Made by a program: the position numbers and the translations under genes
Assembly: GCA_002305265.1 (NCBI GenBank)
Contig: DBQP01000010.1
Span: 219,126 to 283,125 of the forward strand
Length of the DNA stretch: 64,000 nt
From: Prevotellaceae bacterium UBA1391
Lineage (GTDB): Bacteria; Bacteroidota; Bacteroidia; Bacteroidales; Bacteroidaceae
Reading direction: 5' to 3'
Shown here: piece by piece, positions 46,839 to 55,391 of the stretch
Layout: every line of letters begins with the position of its first letter
Position numbering within the stretch: the first letter of the stretch is position 1
The notes under the pieces: generated by a model
Seen by the model: the letters and a program-made list of their open reading frames with translations, nothing else
Told to the model about the DNA's origin: nothing
The model's database searches: none

Positions 46839-46926
46839 ACGAAGGCCTTCGCATGCAAACACGAAGGCCTTCGAAACACAAAACGAAGGCCTTCGCGTCG
46901 GCAAACGAACGCAGTCGTTCCAACAC
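46839..46926 (+). repeat. GAAGGCCTTC x3 plus GAACGCAGTCGTTC, 22-bp register, in a 5' leader
   Basis: Palindromes start at 46841, 46863 and 46885; a fourth unit starting at 46907, again 22 bp on, is the second motif GAACGCAGTCGTTC, itself an inverted repeat. This shows the two motif families are interchangeable on one grid. The remaining leader to 47098 has no further structure I could see. Confidence 0.93.
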
Positions 46927-47098
46927 GTCCGCTCAGCCGCCACCGACCACAGGCGCAGCAGCGACCACCGCCTGCCGCAAGCCCACCATGAAAAGAAGCC
47001 CCCACACAAGCCGCAGCGCAGCCGCACCAGCAGCCCGGCCCTGCGACGGAAGCACGACCGACAAATCCATTACCCAAACTATAAAAACACCCAAACCT

Positions 47099-49567
47099 AT
47101 GAGAATCACAAACACTTGGATGGCCGCAGCCGCCCTGGTTGCCACGCTTTCCGCAGAGGCACAGACCGTGAGCCGCACGGAAGCAGGACTGCGCGTTGTG
47201 CCGGCCAACGGCTCGACCACCACCGAGGTCACCTTCTACTCGCCCACGGCCATCCGCGTCGTGAAGTACGACAAAACGCTCAAGGCAGCGCCGGCCAAGA
47301 AGAGCTACAGCATCATCGCCAAGCCGGAGAAGGCCAACGGACGCTACACCTACAGCGAGGCGAAAGGCAATGCCATCGTCGAGTCGGAAAACCTGACGGT
47401 CAGCATCAGCACGAGCACCGGCATCGTACACTTCGCCACCCGGCAGGGCGACAACCTGCTGAAGGAAGTGGAGTCGGAGTCGACCCCCATCACCGAGGGC
47501 GTCGACAAGGGCCTCTGGCGCGTGCGGCAGACATGGCAGCTCGACAAGGACGAGGTCATCATCGGACTCGGCCAGCTCAACCGCCCGCAGATGAACCAGC
47601 GCGGCCAGACCGTCGACATCTGGGTGCACAACACCTTCGACGCCATGCCCTACTTCTCCAGCGAGAAAGGCTACGGACTCTACTGGGACAACGCGGGCGA
47701 GACGCGCTTCACGGACAGCGAGCAGCGCGGCACGTCGTTCTCCTCCAGCGTAGCCGCCATGGAGGACTACTACTTCATGTACAAGGACGGCACGCAAGAC
47801 GGCGTCGTGGCCGCCATCCGCCAGCTCACGGGACAGGCCACCATGTTCCCCCTCTGGGCCATGGGACACTGGCAGTGCCGCGAGCGCTACAAGACACCGG
47901 ACGAACTCTGCGACGTGCTCGACAAATACCGCGAGCTGCGGATTCCGCTCGACGGCATCGTGCAGGACTGGCAGTACTGGGGCTGCGACAGCAACTGGAA
48001 CGCCATGGACTTCATGAACCCGCACTACATCAACAAGATGGGCGACCCGCAATGGATGCGCTACCTGCCCAACGACGAGAATCCCAACGCCACCTACCCC
48101 ACCCCGCGCATCAAGACTCCGCAGGAGATGGTGGACTACGTGCACCGCAACAACGCACACATCATGATCTCCATCTGGGCCAGCTTCGGACCCTGGACCA
48201 AGCAGTTTGAGGAACTGAAGAAAATCAACGCCCTCCTGCCCTTCGACACATGGCCTCGCAACCGCGGCGTCATGCCCTACGATCCCTGGAACCCGAAAGC
48301 ACGCGACATCTACTGGAAGTATCTCTCCCACCTCCACAAGATGGGCTTCGACGCATGGTGGACCGACTCCACCGAGCCCGACCACTTCGAGCGCGAGGGC
48401 GACCGCGACTACATGACCTACGACGGCTCCTTCCGCAGCGTGAAGAACACATTTGCGCTCATGTCGAACGAAGGCATCTACCAGCACCAGCGCCAGGCCG
48501 ACAAGAAGGGACTCAAGCGCAGCCTGCAGATGACCCGCGGCACCACCTTCGGCATCCAGCGCGCAGGCACGTTCAGCTGGAGCGGCGACATCGTGAGCAA
48601 CTGGCAGACAATGAAGAGCCAGATTCCCACCGGCCTCAACTACATAGCCTGCGGCATCCCCTATTGGAACACCGACATCGGCGGATTCTTTGGCTGGGAC
48701 TACAACAACAACCCGAAGTCGCCCGCCATGCAGGAGCTGCAGGTGCGCTGGATGCAGTGGGGCACCTTCATGCCGCTCATGCGCAACCACTGCTCGAGCC
48801 CGATGGTCAACGAAATCTACCGATTCGGCAACCCCGGCGACTGGGCTTACGACGTGCAGAAACAATACATCGAGCTGCGCTATCGCCTGCTGCCCTACAT
48901 CTATAGCAATGCAGGCGACGTCGTGCTCAACAGCGGCAGCATGATACGTCCGCTCCTCTTCGACTTCCCCAAAGACCGCAAGGCCATCCAGCGCAACGAC
49001 GAATACCTGTTCGGACGCAACCTCCTCGTCCGCCCCATCACCGACCCGCTCTACACCTGGCTCGACAGCCGGAAGAACGGCCACACCATCTATCCCGATG
49101 TGCGCAAGGCAGCCGCTCCGGTCGAAGTATACCTGCCGGAAGGATGCGACTGGTTCGACTTCTGGACCGGCGAGCGCCAGCAAGGCGGCAAGAGCATCCA
49201 GCGACTCGCCCCCATCGACATCATGCCCGTCTACGTGAAGGCAGGCTCCATCCTGCCCTGGGGACCCGAAGTGCAATATGCCGACGAGAAGCCCTGGGAC
49301 GACCTCGAGCTGCGCGTATATCCCGGTCAGGACGGCGACTTCACCCTCTATGAGGACGAGGGCGACGGCTACAACTACGAGAAGGGCGCCTACACGCTCA
49401 TCCCCATGCACTGGGACGACGCCACCCGCACGCTCACCATCGACACCCGCAAAGGCAGCTACAAAGGAATGCTCCAGCAGCGACGCTTCCGCGTGTCCCT
49501 CATCGGCGCCAACGGACAGCCCACCGCCGTCAGCTACACCGGACAGAAAGTCAGCGTCAAGCTATGA
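47099..49567 (+). CDS. GH31 family alpha-glycosidase
   Basis: An 822-residue exported glycoside hydrolase family 31 enzyme (alpha-glucosidase or alpha-xylosidase type). It has a signal peptide (NTWMAAAALVATLSAEAQ), an N-terminal beta-sandwich with GLGQLNRPQMNQRG, and a catalytic barrel. The nucleophile is Asp423 in WWTDSTEPD and the acid/base is Asp497 in FSWSGDIVSNW. C-terminal beta domains follow (VYVKAGSILPWGP, YPGQDGDFTLYEDEGDGYNYE). The preference between glucosides and xylosides cannot be settled by sight. Start chosen at 47099 for the signal peptide; frames further upstream run through the repeat array. A terminator follows. Confidence 0.94.
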   Translation: MRITNTWMAAAALVATLSAEAQTVSRTEAGLRVVPANGSTTTEVTFYSPTAIRVVKYDKTLKAAPAKKSYSIIAKPEKANGRYTYSEAKGNAIVESENLTVSISTSTGIVHFATRQGDNLLKEVESESTPITEGVDKGLWRVRQTWQLDKDEVIIGLGQLNRPQMNQRGQTVDIWVHNTFDAMPYFSSEKGYGLYWDNAGETRFTDSEQRGTSFSSSVAAMEDYYFMYKDGTQDGVVAAIRQLTGQATMFPLWAMGHWQCRERYKTPDELCDVLDKYRELRIPLDGIVQDWQYWGCDSNWNAMDFMNPHYINKMGDPQWMRYLPNDENPNATYPTPRIKTPQEMVDYVHRNNAHIMISIWASFGPWTKQFEELKKINALLPFDTWPRNRGVMPYDPWNPKARDIYWKYLSHLHKMGFDAWWTDSTEPDHFEREGDRDYMTYDGSFRSVKNTFALMSNEGIYQHQRQADKKGLKRSLQMTRGTTFGIQRAGTFSWSGDIVSNWQTMKSQIPTGLNYIACGIPYWNTDIGGFFGWDYNNNPKSPAMQELQVRWMQWGTFMPLMRNHCSSPMVNEIYRFGNPGDWAYDVQKQYIELRYRLLPYIYSNAGDVVLNSGSMIRPLLFDFPKDRKAIQRNDEYLFGRNLLVRPITDPLYTWLDSRKNGHTIYPDVRKAAAPVEVYLPEGCDWFDFWTGERQQGGKSIQRLAPIDIMPVYVKAGSILPWGPEVQYADEKPWDDLELRVYPGQDGDFTLYEDEGDGYNYEKGAYTLIPMHWDDATRTLTIDTRKGSYKGMLQQRRFRVSLIGANGQPTAVSYTGQKVSVKL

Positions 49568-49648
49568 CCGACGCCGACCGACGGAACGCCGTGGCGCGGC
49601 AACAGACGATTCCGCCGCCCATTCCGTGCCCCGGCAAGCCCAACCCGG

Positions 49649-49692
49649 CCCAACTGCAACCCCAACCCGACCCAACTGCAACCCCAACCTAC
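49649..49692 (+). repeat. two-unit 22-bp repeat after the GH31 gene
   Basis: CCCAACTGCAACCCCAACC starts at 49649 and again at 49671, 22 bp apart, just ahead of the terminator stem. It is a minimal member of the 22-bp-period class, with yet another unit sequence. Confidence 0.75.
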
Positions 49693-49704
49693 CCATCACA
49701 TTCT

Positions 49705-49741
49705 GCTGCCCATGTGCTCCATCCGCGAGCACATGGGCAGC
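49705..49741 (+). terminator. terminator of the GH31 gene
   Basis: A perfect 15-bp stem (49705-49719 with 49727-49741) and 7-nt loop followed by UGCUUUU. Confidence 0.88.
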
Positions 49742-49815
49742 TGCTTTTGCGGCTTTCCCAACTGCATCAGACGAACATTTCGAAAAAACGGCACCTAAAT
49801 TCCATAGAAAAAGCG

Positions 49816-49823
49816 TAACTTTG
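49816..49823 (+). promoter_or_regulatory. promoter -7 box for aroA (TAACTTTG)
   Basis: Exact TAnnTTTG match about 100 bp upstream of the aroA ATG. The upstream TTTG element is not clear. Confidence 0.55.
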
Positions 49824-49926
49824 CCCTGCCAAACATGCGCACGCGCCCACAGTGCGACGCCATGACCCGACCGCACACGCGTCGGGCTGCGACAGCCGAC
49901 GCATCCCGTCAAACGACAACCGACAC

Positions 49927-51213
49927 ATGAACGCCATCCGACTCACACCTCCGACACGACTCGCCGCCGAAATCCGACTGCCGGCATCGAAAAGCATCTG
50001 CAACCGCGTGCTGGCCATCAAGGCGCTCGGCAAGGACGACGGCCTGCTGCCCGACAGCGTGGCGGCCGGATGCGACGACACACGCGTCATGCTGGAATGG
50101 CTCAGGACGCGCCCCGCAACCGTCGACATCGGTGCGGCGGGAACGGCCATGCGCTTCTCCACCGCGCTGCTCGCAGTGAGCGAGGGAAGCCACACCATCA
50201 CGGGTTCGGAGCGCATGCGGCACCGCCCCATCCGCCCGCTCGTCGACGCACTGCGCACGCTCGGCGCCGACATCACCTACGCCGGCGAGGACGGATTCCC
50301 ACCTCTGCACATCGCAGGACGCCCCTCGCTGCCCGGCGGATACGTCGAGATAGAAGGCGGCGTCAGCTCGCAATACATCTCCGCACTGCTGATGATCGGT
50401 CCGATGTTAAGCAAGGGACTGCAGCTGCACCTCACGGGCACCATCGTCTCACGCCCCTACATCGACCTCACGTTGCAGCTCATGCGGCAGTTTGGCGCCA
50501 GCGCCGAATGGACAAGCGAGCGCGACATCCACGTCGAGCCGCGCCCCTACGAACGCTGTCCAGACTATCTCGTCGAAGCGGACTGGAGCGCCGCCAGCTA
50601 TTGGTATGCGATGGTCATGCTCTCGCCCGACGCCGCGGCGGAGGTGCGCCTGCCTGGTCTGTTCAGCGAAAGCCTGCAAGGCGACGCCGCCGTTGCCGAC
50701 ATCTTCCAGCAGCTGGGCGTCAGCACCACCTTCGTCAGCGCCGAATCCGCTTACGGCGAGCGCGCCGCCGAGCCCATCGCGGTGCTGAGAAAAAACAGTG
50801 TCAAGCCCGTCCGGTTCGACTACGACTTCGTACGCCAGCCCGACCTGGCGCAGACCGTCGTCGTTGCCTGCTGCATGGCAGGCATCCCGTTCCGCTTCGA
50901 GGGACTGCAAAGTCTGAAGATCAAGGAAACGGACCGCATCGAGGCACTGCGCGCAGAGCTCGCCAAACTCGGTTTCCACGTGCAGCAGGAACAGGACCGC
51001 ATCATGACTTGGGACGGCCGACGCGCAGTCCCGCTGCCGGATGCCGCCATCGACACCTACGAGGATCATCGCATGGCCATGGCTTTCGCGCCAGCCTGCA
51101 TCACCGACGGCAGCGTCCGGATCAACGATGCGCACGTCGTCAGCAAATCCTACCCCGGCTACTGGGACGACTTGGCGCGCGCCGGCTTCACGATTCAGCC
51201 GCAGCAGAAGTGA
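49927..51213 (+). CDS. aroA: 3-phosphoshikimate 1-carboxyvinyltransferase (EPSP synthase)
   Basis: Shikimate pathway enzyme joining shikimate-3-phosphate and PEP. The 428-residue product has LPASKSICNRVLAIKAL near residue 20, AAGTAMRFSTALLA in place of the usual NAGTAxR motif, then SSQYISALLMIGPML, the glutamate-containing LKIKETDRIEALRAEL, and TYEDHRMAMAFAP near the C-terminus. NAGT becoming AAGT is a known variation in Bacteroidetes-type enzymes. ATG at 49927 chosen for the family N-terminus. The gene stands alone, with a 22-bp-period array directly after it. Confidence 0.94.
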   Translation: MNAIRLTPPTRLAAEIRLPASKSICNRVLAIKALGKDDGLLPDSVAAGCDDTRVMLEWLRTRPATVDIGAAGTAMRFSTALLAVSEGSHTITGSERMRHRPIRPLVDALRTLGADITYAGEDGFPPLHIAGRPSLPGGYVEIEGGVSSQYISALLMIGPMLSKGLQLHLTGTIVSRPYIDLTLQLMRQFGASAEWTSERDIHVEPRPYERCPDYLVEADWSAASYWYAMVMLSPDAAAEVRLPGLFSESLQGDAAVADIFQQLGVSTTFVSAESAYGERAAEPIAVLRKNSVKPVRFDYDFVRQPDLAQTVVVACCMAGIPFRFEGLQSLKIKETDRIEALRAELAKLGFHVQQEQDRIMTWDGRRAVPLPDAAIDTYEDHRMAMAFAPACITDGSVRINDAHVVSKSYPGYWDDLARAGFTIQPQQK

Positions 51214-51243
51214 TCCAGCTTCAAACCAAAATAATTCGACCAG

Positions 51244-51507
51244 CGAAGCCGAACGGCAGATAGACGCCGCGGAAAGATTGACCAAACGCCGCGGAAGGAA
51301 TGACCAAACGACGCGGAAGAAATGGATAAACGACGCGGAAGGATTGACCAACTGCCGCTGAAGGATTGGCCAACTGCCGCCTCAACATGATGTATGACGC
51401 ATCTACTTCCGTTTTATCCCGCATCCATTTCCGTTTTATTCCGCATCCTATCCAGTTTTATCCTGCGCCCATTTCTGATTCCTCCTGCGTCCTGCGCGGA
51501 CGGAAGG
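51244..51507 (+). repeat. eleven-unit 22-bp array with an internal change of motif
   Basis: Units begin at 51266, 51288, 51310, 51332, 51354 and 51376 with GCCGCGGAAGGATTGACCAA-like sequence, then at 51398, 51420, 51442, 51464 and 51486 with CGCATCCATTTCCGTTTTAT-like sequence. Every step is exactly 22 bp, and the switch occurs without loss of phase. A possible diverged unit precedes at 51244. The second half has purine/pyrimidine character opposite to the first (GGAAGGA versus TTTCC), as if part of the array were inverted. It fills the gap between aroA and the next gene. Confidence 0.93.
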
Positions 51508-51541
51508 CGCATTATTCCTGATTTTTCTTGCTTCATTGATT

Positions 51542-51964
51542 ATGATTTATCTGATACTTTCGCTCTTTGTGCTGGCCATCATCGCCATGCTGGCCGGCTA
51601 CATCCGCAACAAACGTCTGCAGGGGCAGTTGGAGCGTGGCGAGATTACAGAACTCCCGACGCTCAAGCAGGTGGAGGACTCGGCGTGCTGCGGCCAGCAT
51701 GAGGTTTGCGAGAAAGACAGTCTGCTGGCCGCCGTCTCCAAGCAGATTGAGTACTACAACGACGAAGAACTCGACCTCTTCAAGGGACGCAACGCCGCGG
51801 ACTATGCGGAGCGCGAGGTGGAGGAATTCCGCGAGGTGCTCTACACGATGCAGGAGACAGAGGTGGCCGGATGGGTGCGCAGCCTGCAGCTGCGCGGCAT
51901 CACGCTGCCCGACCAGCTCAAGGATGAGGTCTTTCTCATCATCGGAGAGCGTCGCGGTGCCTGA
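51542..51964 (+). CDS. membrane-anchored conserved hypothetical protein
   Basis: A 140-residue protein with one N-terminal transmembrane helix (IYLILSLFVLAIIAMLAGYI), then a soluble domain with the striking CCGQHEVCEKDSLL segment (three cysteines and a histidine within nine residues, possibly a metal site) and a helical region (YNDEELDLFKGRNAADYAE). I believe this occurs in other Bacteroidales, where the Cys-rich block is kept, but I cannot name a function. An in-frame TTG six bases upstream is an alternative start. No promoter box was found; the 22-bp array ends about 35 bp before it. Confidence 0.78.
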   Translation: MIYLILSLFVLAIIAMLAGYIRNKRLQGQLERGEITELPTLKQVEDSACCGQHEVCEKDSLLAAVSKQIEYYNDEELDLFKGRNAADYAEREVEEFREVLYTMQETEVAGWVRSLQLRGITLPDQLKDEVFLIIGERRGA

Positions 51965-52199
51965 ATCCGCACGCTGACAATTCCCTCCATCCGGCTTTCC
52001 GCTGAAAATGGATGCGCCGCCGGATATGCACGTCCTCTCTTTCGTCCCATTCGTCCTGCATTTCGTCGTTCGGCTGGACGCGTCGTCCGGATGCGCAAGT
52101 CCGCTCTCACGCACAATAAATCCCGCATTCTGTCGTTCTTATAGATGGCTGGCTTCCAGCGCATGCGCAGAGAAGCCCCTTTAGAACGCCCGTCGCCTC

Positions 52200-55124
52200 A
52201 TGAAACGTGCCCTACATCTCTTTTTTTCACTCCTCACGCTGCTGATATTTCTCAGCGCCTGCTCCACCAAGAAGAACACGGCGCTCACCCGTAGCGTGCA
52301 GGCTTTCAAAGCTCGCTACAACACTTATTTCAATGGTAACGAGGCTTTCAAAGAGGGTGTGCAGGCGCAGCAGGACGGCAACAAGGACAACTACACCGAG
52401 GTTCTGCCGCTCTTCATCACCGGCAACAAGGCCACGGCCAGCATCGGCAAGCCGCAGTTTGCACGTGCCATTGAGAAGAGCCAGAAGACCATCAAGCAGC
52501 ACTCCATCACGGCGCGCCCCGACTGGCCGTCAGGCAAGCAGAAGGATGCGAAAGACAAAATCTGGCTTTCGCAGAAAGAATATAATCCGTTTCTTTATCG
52601 CGCATGGTTCCTGATGGGCCAGGCGCAGTATCAGCAAGGTGCCTACATGGAAGCAGCCAGTACGTTCGGCTACATCCAGCGCCTGTATTTTTCAAACCCC
52701 GACATCATTGCCCGCGCTCGCATGTGGGAAGCACGGTGCTACGCCGCGCTCGAGTGGTTTTTCGATGCGGAGAACCTCATCGGCGAATCGCGGCGCGACA
52801 GCTTCCCCAGCCGTCTCGAACCGCTGCGCGCCTCTGTGCTGGCCGACATGCAGATGCGCCAGAAGCAGTGGGCCGAGGCCATTCCCAACGTGCAGAAGAC
52901 GCTGAAGCTGGCGGGCAACTCGCTGGCCCGTGCACGTCTGCATTTCCTGCTCGGCCAGCTCTACCACCTCAACCAACAGCCGGCGCTGGCCTACAAGGAG
53001 TTTGCCCGCGTCATCCGCGCCAACCCTCCCTACGAGCTGGAGTTCAACGCCCGCATCGGACAGAGCGAGGTGATGGCGCAGGGCAAAGGCGGACGGCAGA
53101 TGGTGCGCAAGCTGCAGCGCATGGCCCGCAACCCCAAGAACAAGGAGTATCTCGACCAAGTCTACTATGCCATCGGCAACATCCACCTGGCTGCCGGCGA
53201 CACGGCGCAGGCCATTGCCGCCTACAGCAACGGCGTGGAGAAGAGCACGCGCAACGGCGTGGAGAAAGGTGTCGTGTGGCTGCGGCTCGGCCAACTCTAC
53301 TGGCTGAAGGAGCAGTTCGTGAAGGCACAGGCCTGCTATGCCGGTGTGCTTGGCCTGCTCGACAAGGAGCGGAGCGACTATGAGGAGATGAGCGAGCGCA
53401 GCAAGATTCTCGACGACCTGCTGCCCTTTGCCTCGGCCGTCGAACTGCAGGACTCGCTGCAGGGCGTGGCGCGCATGGACAGCGCGGAGCGGCTGGCGCT
53501 CATCGACCGCCTCATTGCCGACGTCAAGCGCAAGGAGCGCGAGCAGGAGCGGCTGGCCAACGAGGCGGGCAACGCGGCTGGGGGTCTGAACACAGGCGCC
53601 GCCAACACGGCTGCGCTGCAGAATCAGGCCACGGCGCAGCGCCCGGGACAGACCGCCACGTGGTATTTCTACAATCCTACGGCCGTGGCCGCAGGCCGCA
53701 CGGAGTTTCAGCGCAAATGGGGCAAGCGGCAGCTGGCCGACGACTGGCGACGTGCGAACAAGACCGTGCTCGACGACGACGGTTCGACCGCGCAGCAGGA
53801 CGGGACCGCCCCTGCCGACTCCGTTGCGACCGACTCCATCGACGCCGGTCTCGAGGGCCTCAGCGAGGAGCAGCTGGCCGAACTGGAGCGGCAGAAGGAG
53901 TATGAGCAGGACCCCCACCGCCGCGAGTTCTACCTCAAGAACCTGCCGCTCACGCCCGAGCAGCTGGACGCCTCGAACGCACTGCTCGTGGAAGGACTGT
54001 TCAACGCGGCCATCATCTACAAGGACCGCATGGAGAACTTCCCGCTGGCCGAGCGCACCTTCCAGCGCATCCTCATCGACTTCCCCGACTTCGAGCAGAC
54101 CGACGAAATCTGCTACAACCTCTTCCAGCTCTACTCCCGCACGGGCCGCACCGACGAGGCGGCCGACTACCGGCAGCGGCTCATCGCCCAATATCCCGAC
54201 AACGAGCATGCCAAGCTCGTGGCCGACCCGCTCTTCGAATACAAGGGACGCTACGGACGCGCCATCGAGGACTCGCTCTACCAGGAGGCCTACGACGCCT
54301 TCCAGCGGGGCGACTACGCCACCGTCATCAACCACTCGGACTATACGGCGCGCGAATATCCGAAAGAGGCAAACCGCCCGCGCTTCATGTTCCTCGAAAC
54401 GCTCAGCCGCCTCGAGCGCGGCGAGCGCAACGCCTTCCTCTCGGGCATGCGGAAGATTGTGACCGACTATCCACAGAGCACCGTCAGCGAGCTGGCGGGC
54501 CTCTACGTGAAGGGACTGCAGGAGGGACGCATCCTGGCCAGCGGAAAAATGGACAACGGCAGCATCTGGGCGCGCCGCGCCGCCTTCGGCTACGAGGCCG
54601 ACTCGCTGGCGGCCGACACGCTCTTCTCGCCCGAGAAACTGACCGGCTTCGTCTTCGTCGTCGCCTATGAGCACGACAGCATCAACGTGAACCAGCTGCT
54701 CTTCGAGATGGCCCGCTACAACTTCACCAACTTTGCCGTCCGCTCCTTCGACATCAGCATCGTGCCGGGCGACGGCATCGACATGCTGCAGATCCGCACC
54801 TTCCTCAACTACGACGAAGCCTACGTCTATCTCCACCGCCTGACCAACAACCCGGAGATGGCGCGCAAGCTTGAAGGACTCAACACGTTCATCATCAGCG
54901 AGCAGAACCTCGCCAAAATCATGAAGGGCCGCAGCTTCGCCGACTACTTCGAATACTACGACCGACACTTCGACCGCATCCCCTCCACCGTGCTCGAACA
55001 GCAGCGCCACACGCTCGACGAGCCCACGCCGATTCCCACGCAGGACGAGTTGCGCGAGCAGCTGGAGCAGCAGCAACAGGAGGAGGACGAAGACAACGGC
55101 GGCGATATCGACTACATCTTCTGA
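52200..55124 (+). CDS. porW: T9SS TPR lipoprotein PorW/SprE
   Basis: Outer-membrane lipoprotein needed for type IX secretion, thought to link the GldKN ring or trans-envelope parts to the Sov/SprA translocon. The 974-residue product has a lipoprotein signal with Cys21 (FLSACSTKKN), followed by the family's LTRSVQAFKARYNTYFNGNEAFKEG block. Long tracts of TPR-like helices follow (FLMGQAQYQQGAYMEAASTF, LLGQLYHLNQQPALAYKEF, AIGNIHLAAGDTAQAIAAY), then a variable Ala/Asp-rich linker (about 440-560), a second helical region, and an acidic C-terminus. Length and plan match SprE/PorW. porX lies 267 bp downstream, with a GAAGGCCTTC array between. Confidence 0.9.
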   Translation: MKRALHLFFSLLTLLIFLSACSTKKNTALTRSVQAFKARYNTYFNGNEAFKEGVQAQQDGNKDNYTEVLPLFITGNKATASIGKPQFARAIEKSQKTIKQHSITARPDWPSGKQKDAKDKIWLSQKEYNPFLYRAWFLMGQAQYQQGAYMEAASTFGYIQRLYFSNPDIIARARMWEARCYAALEWFFDAENLIGESRRDSFPSRLEPLRASVLADMQMRQKQWAEAIPNVQKTLKLAGNSLARARLHFLLGQLYHLNQQPALAYKEFARVIRANPPYELEFNARIGQSEVMAQGKGGRQMVRKLQRMARNPKNKEYLDQVYYAIGNIHLAAGDTAQAIAAYSNGVEKSTRNGVEKGVVWLRLGQLYWLKEQFVKAQACYAGVLGLLDKERSDYEEMSERSKILDDLLPFASAVELQDSLQGVARMDSAERLALIDRLIADVKRKEREQERLANEAGNAAGGLNTGAANTAALQNQATAQRPGQTATWYFYNPTAVAAGRTEFQRKWGKRQLADDWRRANKTVLDDDGSTAQQDGTAPADSVATDSIDAGLEGLSEEQLAELERQKEYEQDPHRREFYLKNLPLTPEQLDASNALLVEGLFNAAIIYKDRMENFPLAERTFQRILIDFPDFEQTDEICYNLFQLYSRTGRTDEAADYRQRLIAQYPDNEHAKLVADPLFEYKGRYGRAIEDSLYQEAYDAFQRGDYATVINHSDYTAREYPKEANRPRFMFLETLSRLERGERNAFLSGMRKIVTDYPQSTVSELAGLYVKGLQEGRILASGKMDNGSIWARRAAFGYEADSLAADTLFSPEKLTGFVFVVAYEHDSINVNQLLFEMARYNFTNFAVRSFDISIVPGDGIDMLQIRTFLNYDEAYVYLHRLTNNPEMARKLEGLNTFIISEQNLAKIMKGRSFADYFEYYDRHFDRIPSTVLEQQRHTLDEPTPIPTQDELREQLEQQQQEEDEDNGGDIDYIF

Positions 55125-55191
55125 CGGCCCCGCGCCATCGCCCACATCCCTCCGCCTTCGCCCGAAGGGCCCACGTCGTTTTCAAAAAAAC

Positions 55192-55257
55192 ACGAAGGCC
55201 TTCGCAAGGCCACGAGAAGGCCTTCGCAACGAGACACGAAGGCCTTCGCGCACAACA
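55192..55257 (+). repeat. GAAGGCCTTC x3, 22-bp period, between porW and porX
   Basis: Palindromes start at 55194, 55216 and 55238. Between the array and porX (55258-55391) a looser series of CAGC/GCGC-rich segments with 22-23 bp spacing can be seen, too weak to call. No TAnnTTTG box for porX is visible in this gap. Confidence 0.93.
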
Positions 55258-55391
55258 GCCGGCCTGCGCTTTCCCTACGCCCGCCGCAGCCCGCCCCGCG
55301 TCAGCGCGCAGCATAACACCGCGGCAGCGCGGGCAACGCCCGCCGGCAGCCCCCGCCTGCCGCATCACACGACCATCAAAACCTCAGCATC

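Noticed and set aside
55258..55391. Further 22-bp units just before porX
   Set aside because: CAGC-containing segments recur at 22-23 bp, but the spacing drifts and identity is low; it may be GC-rich background.
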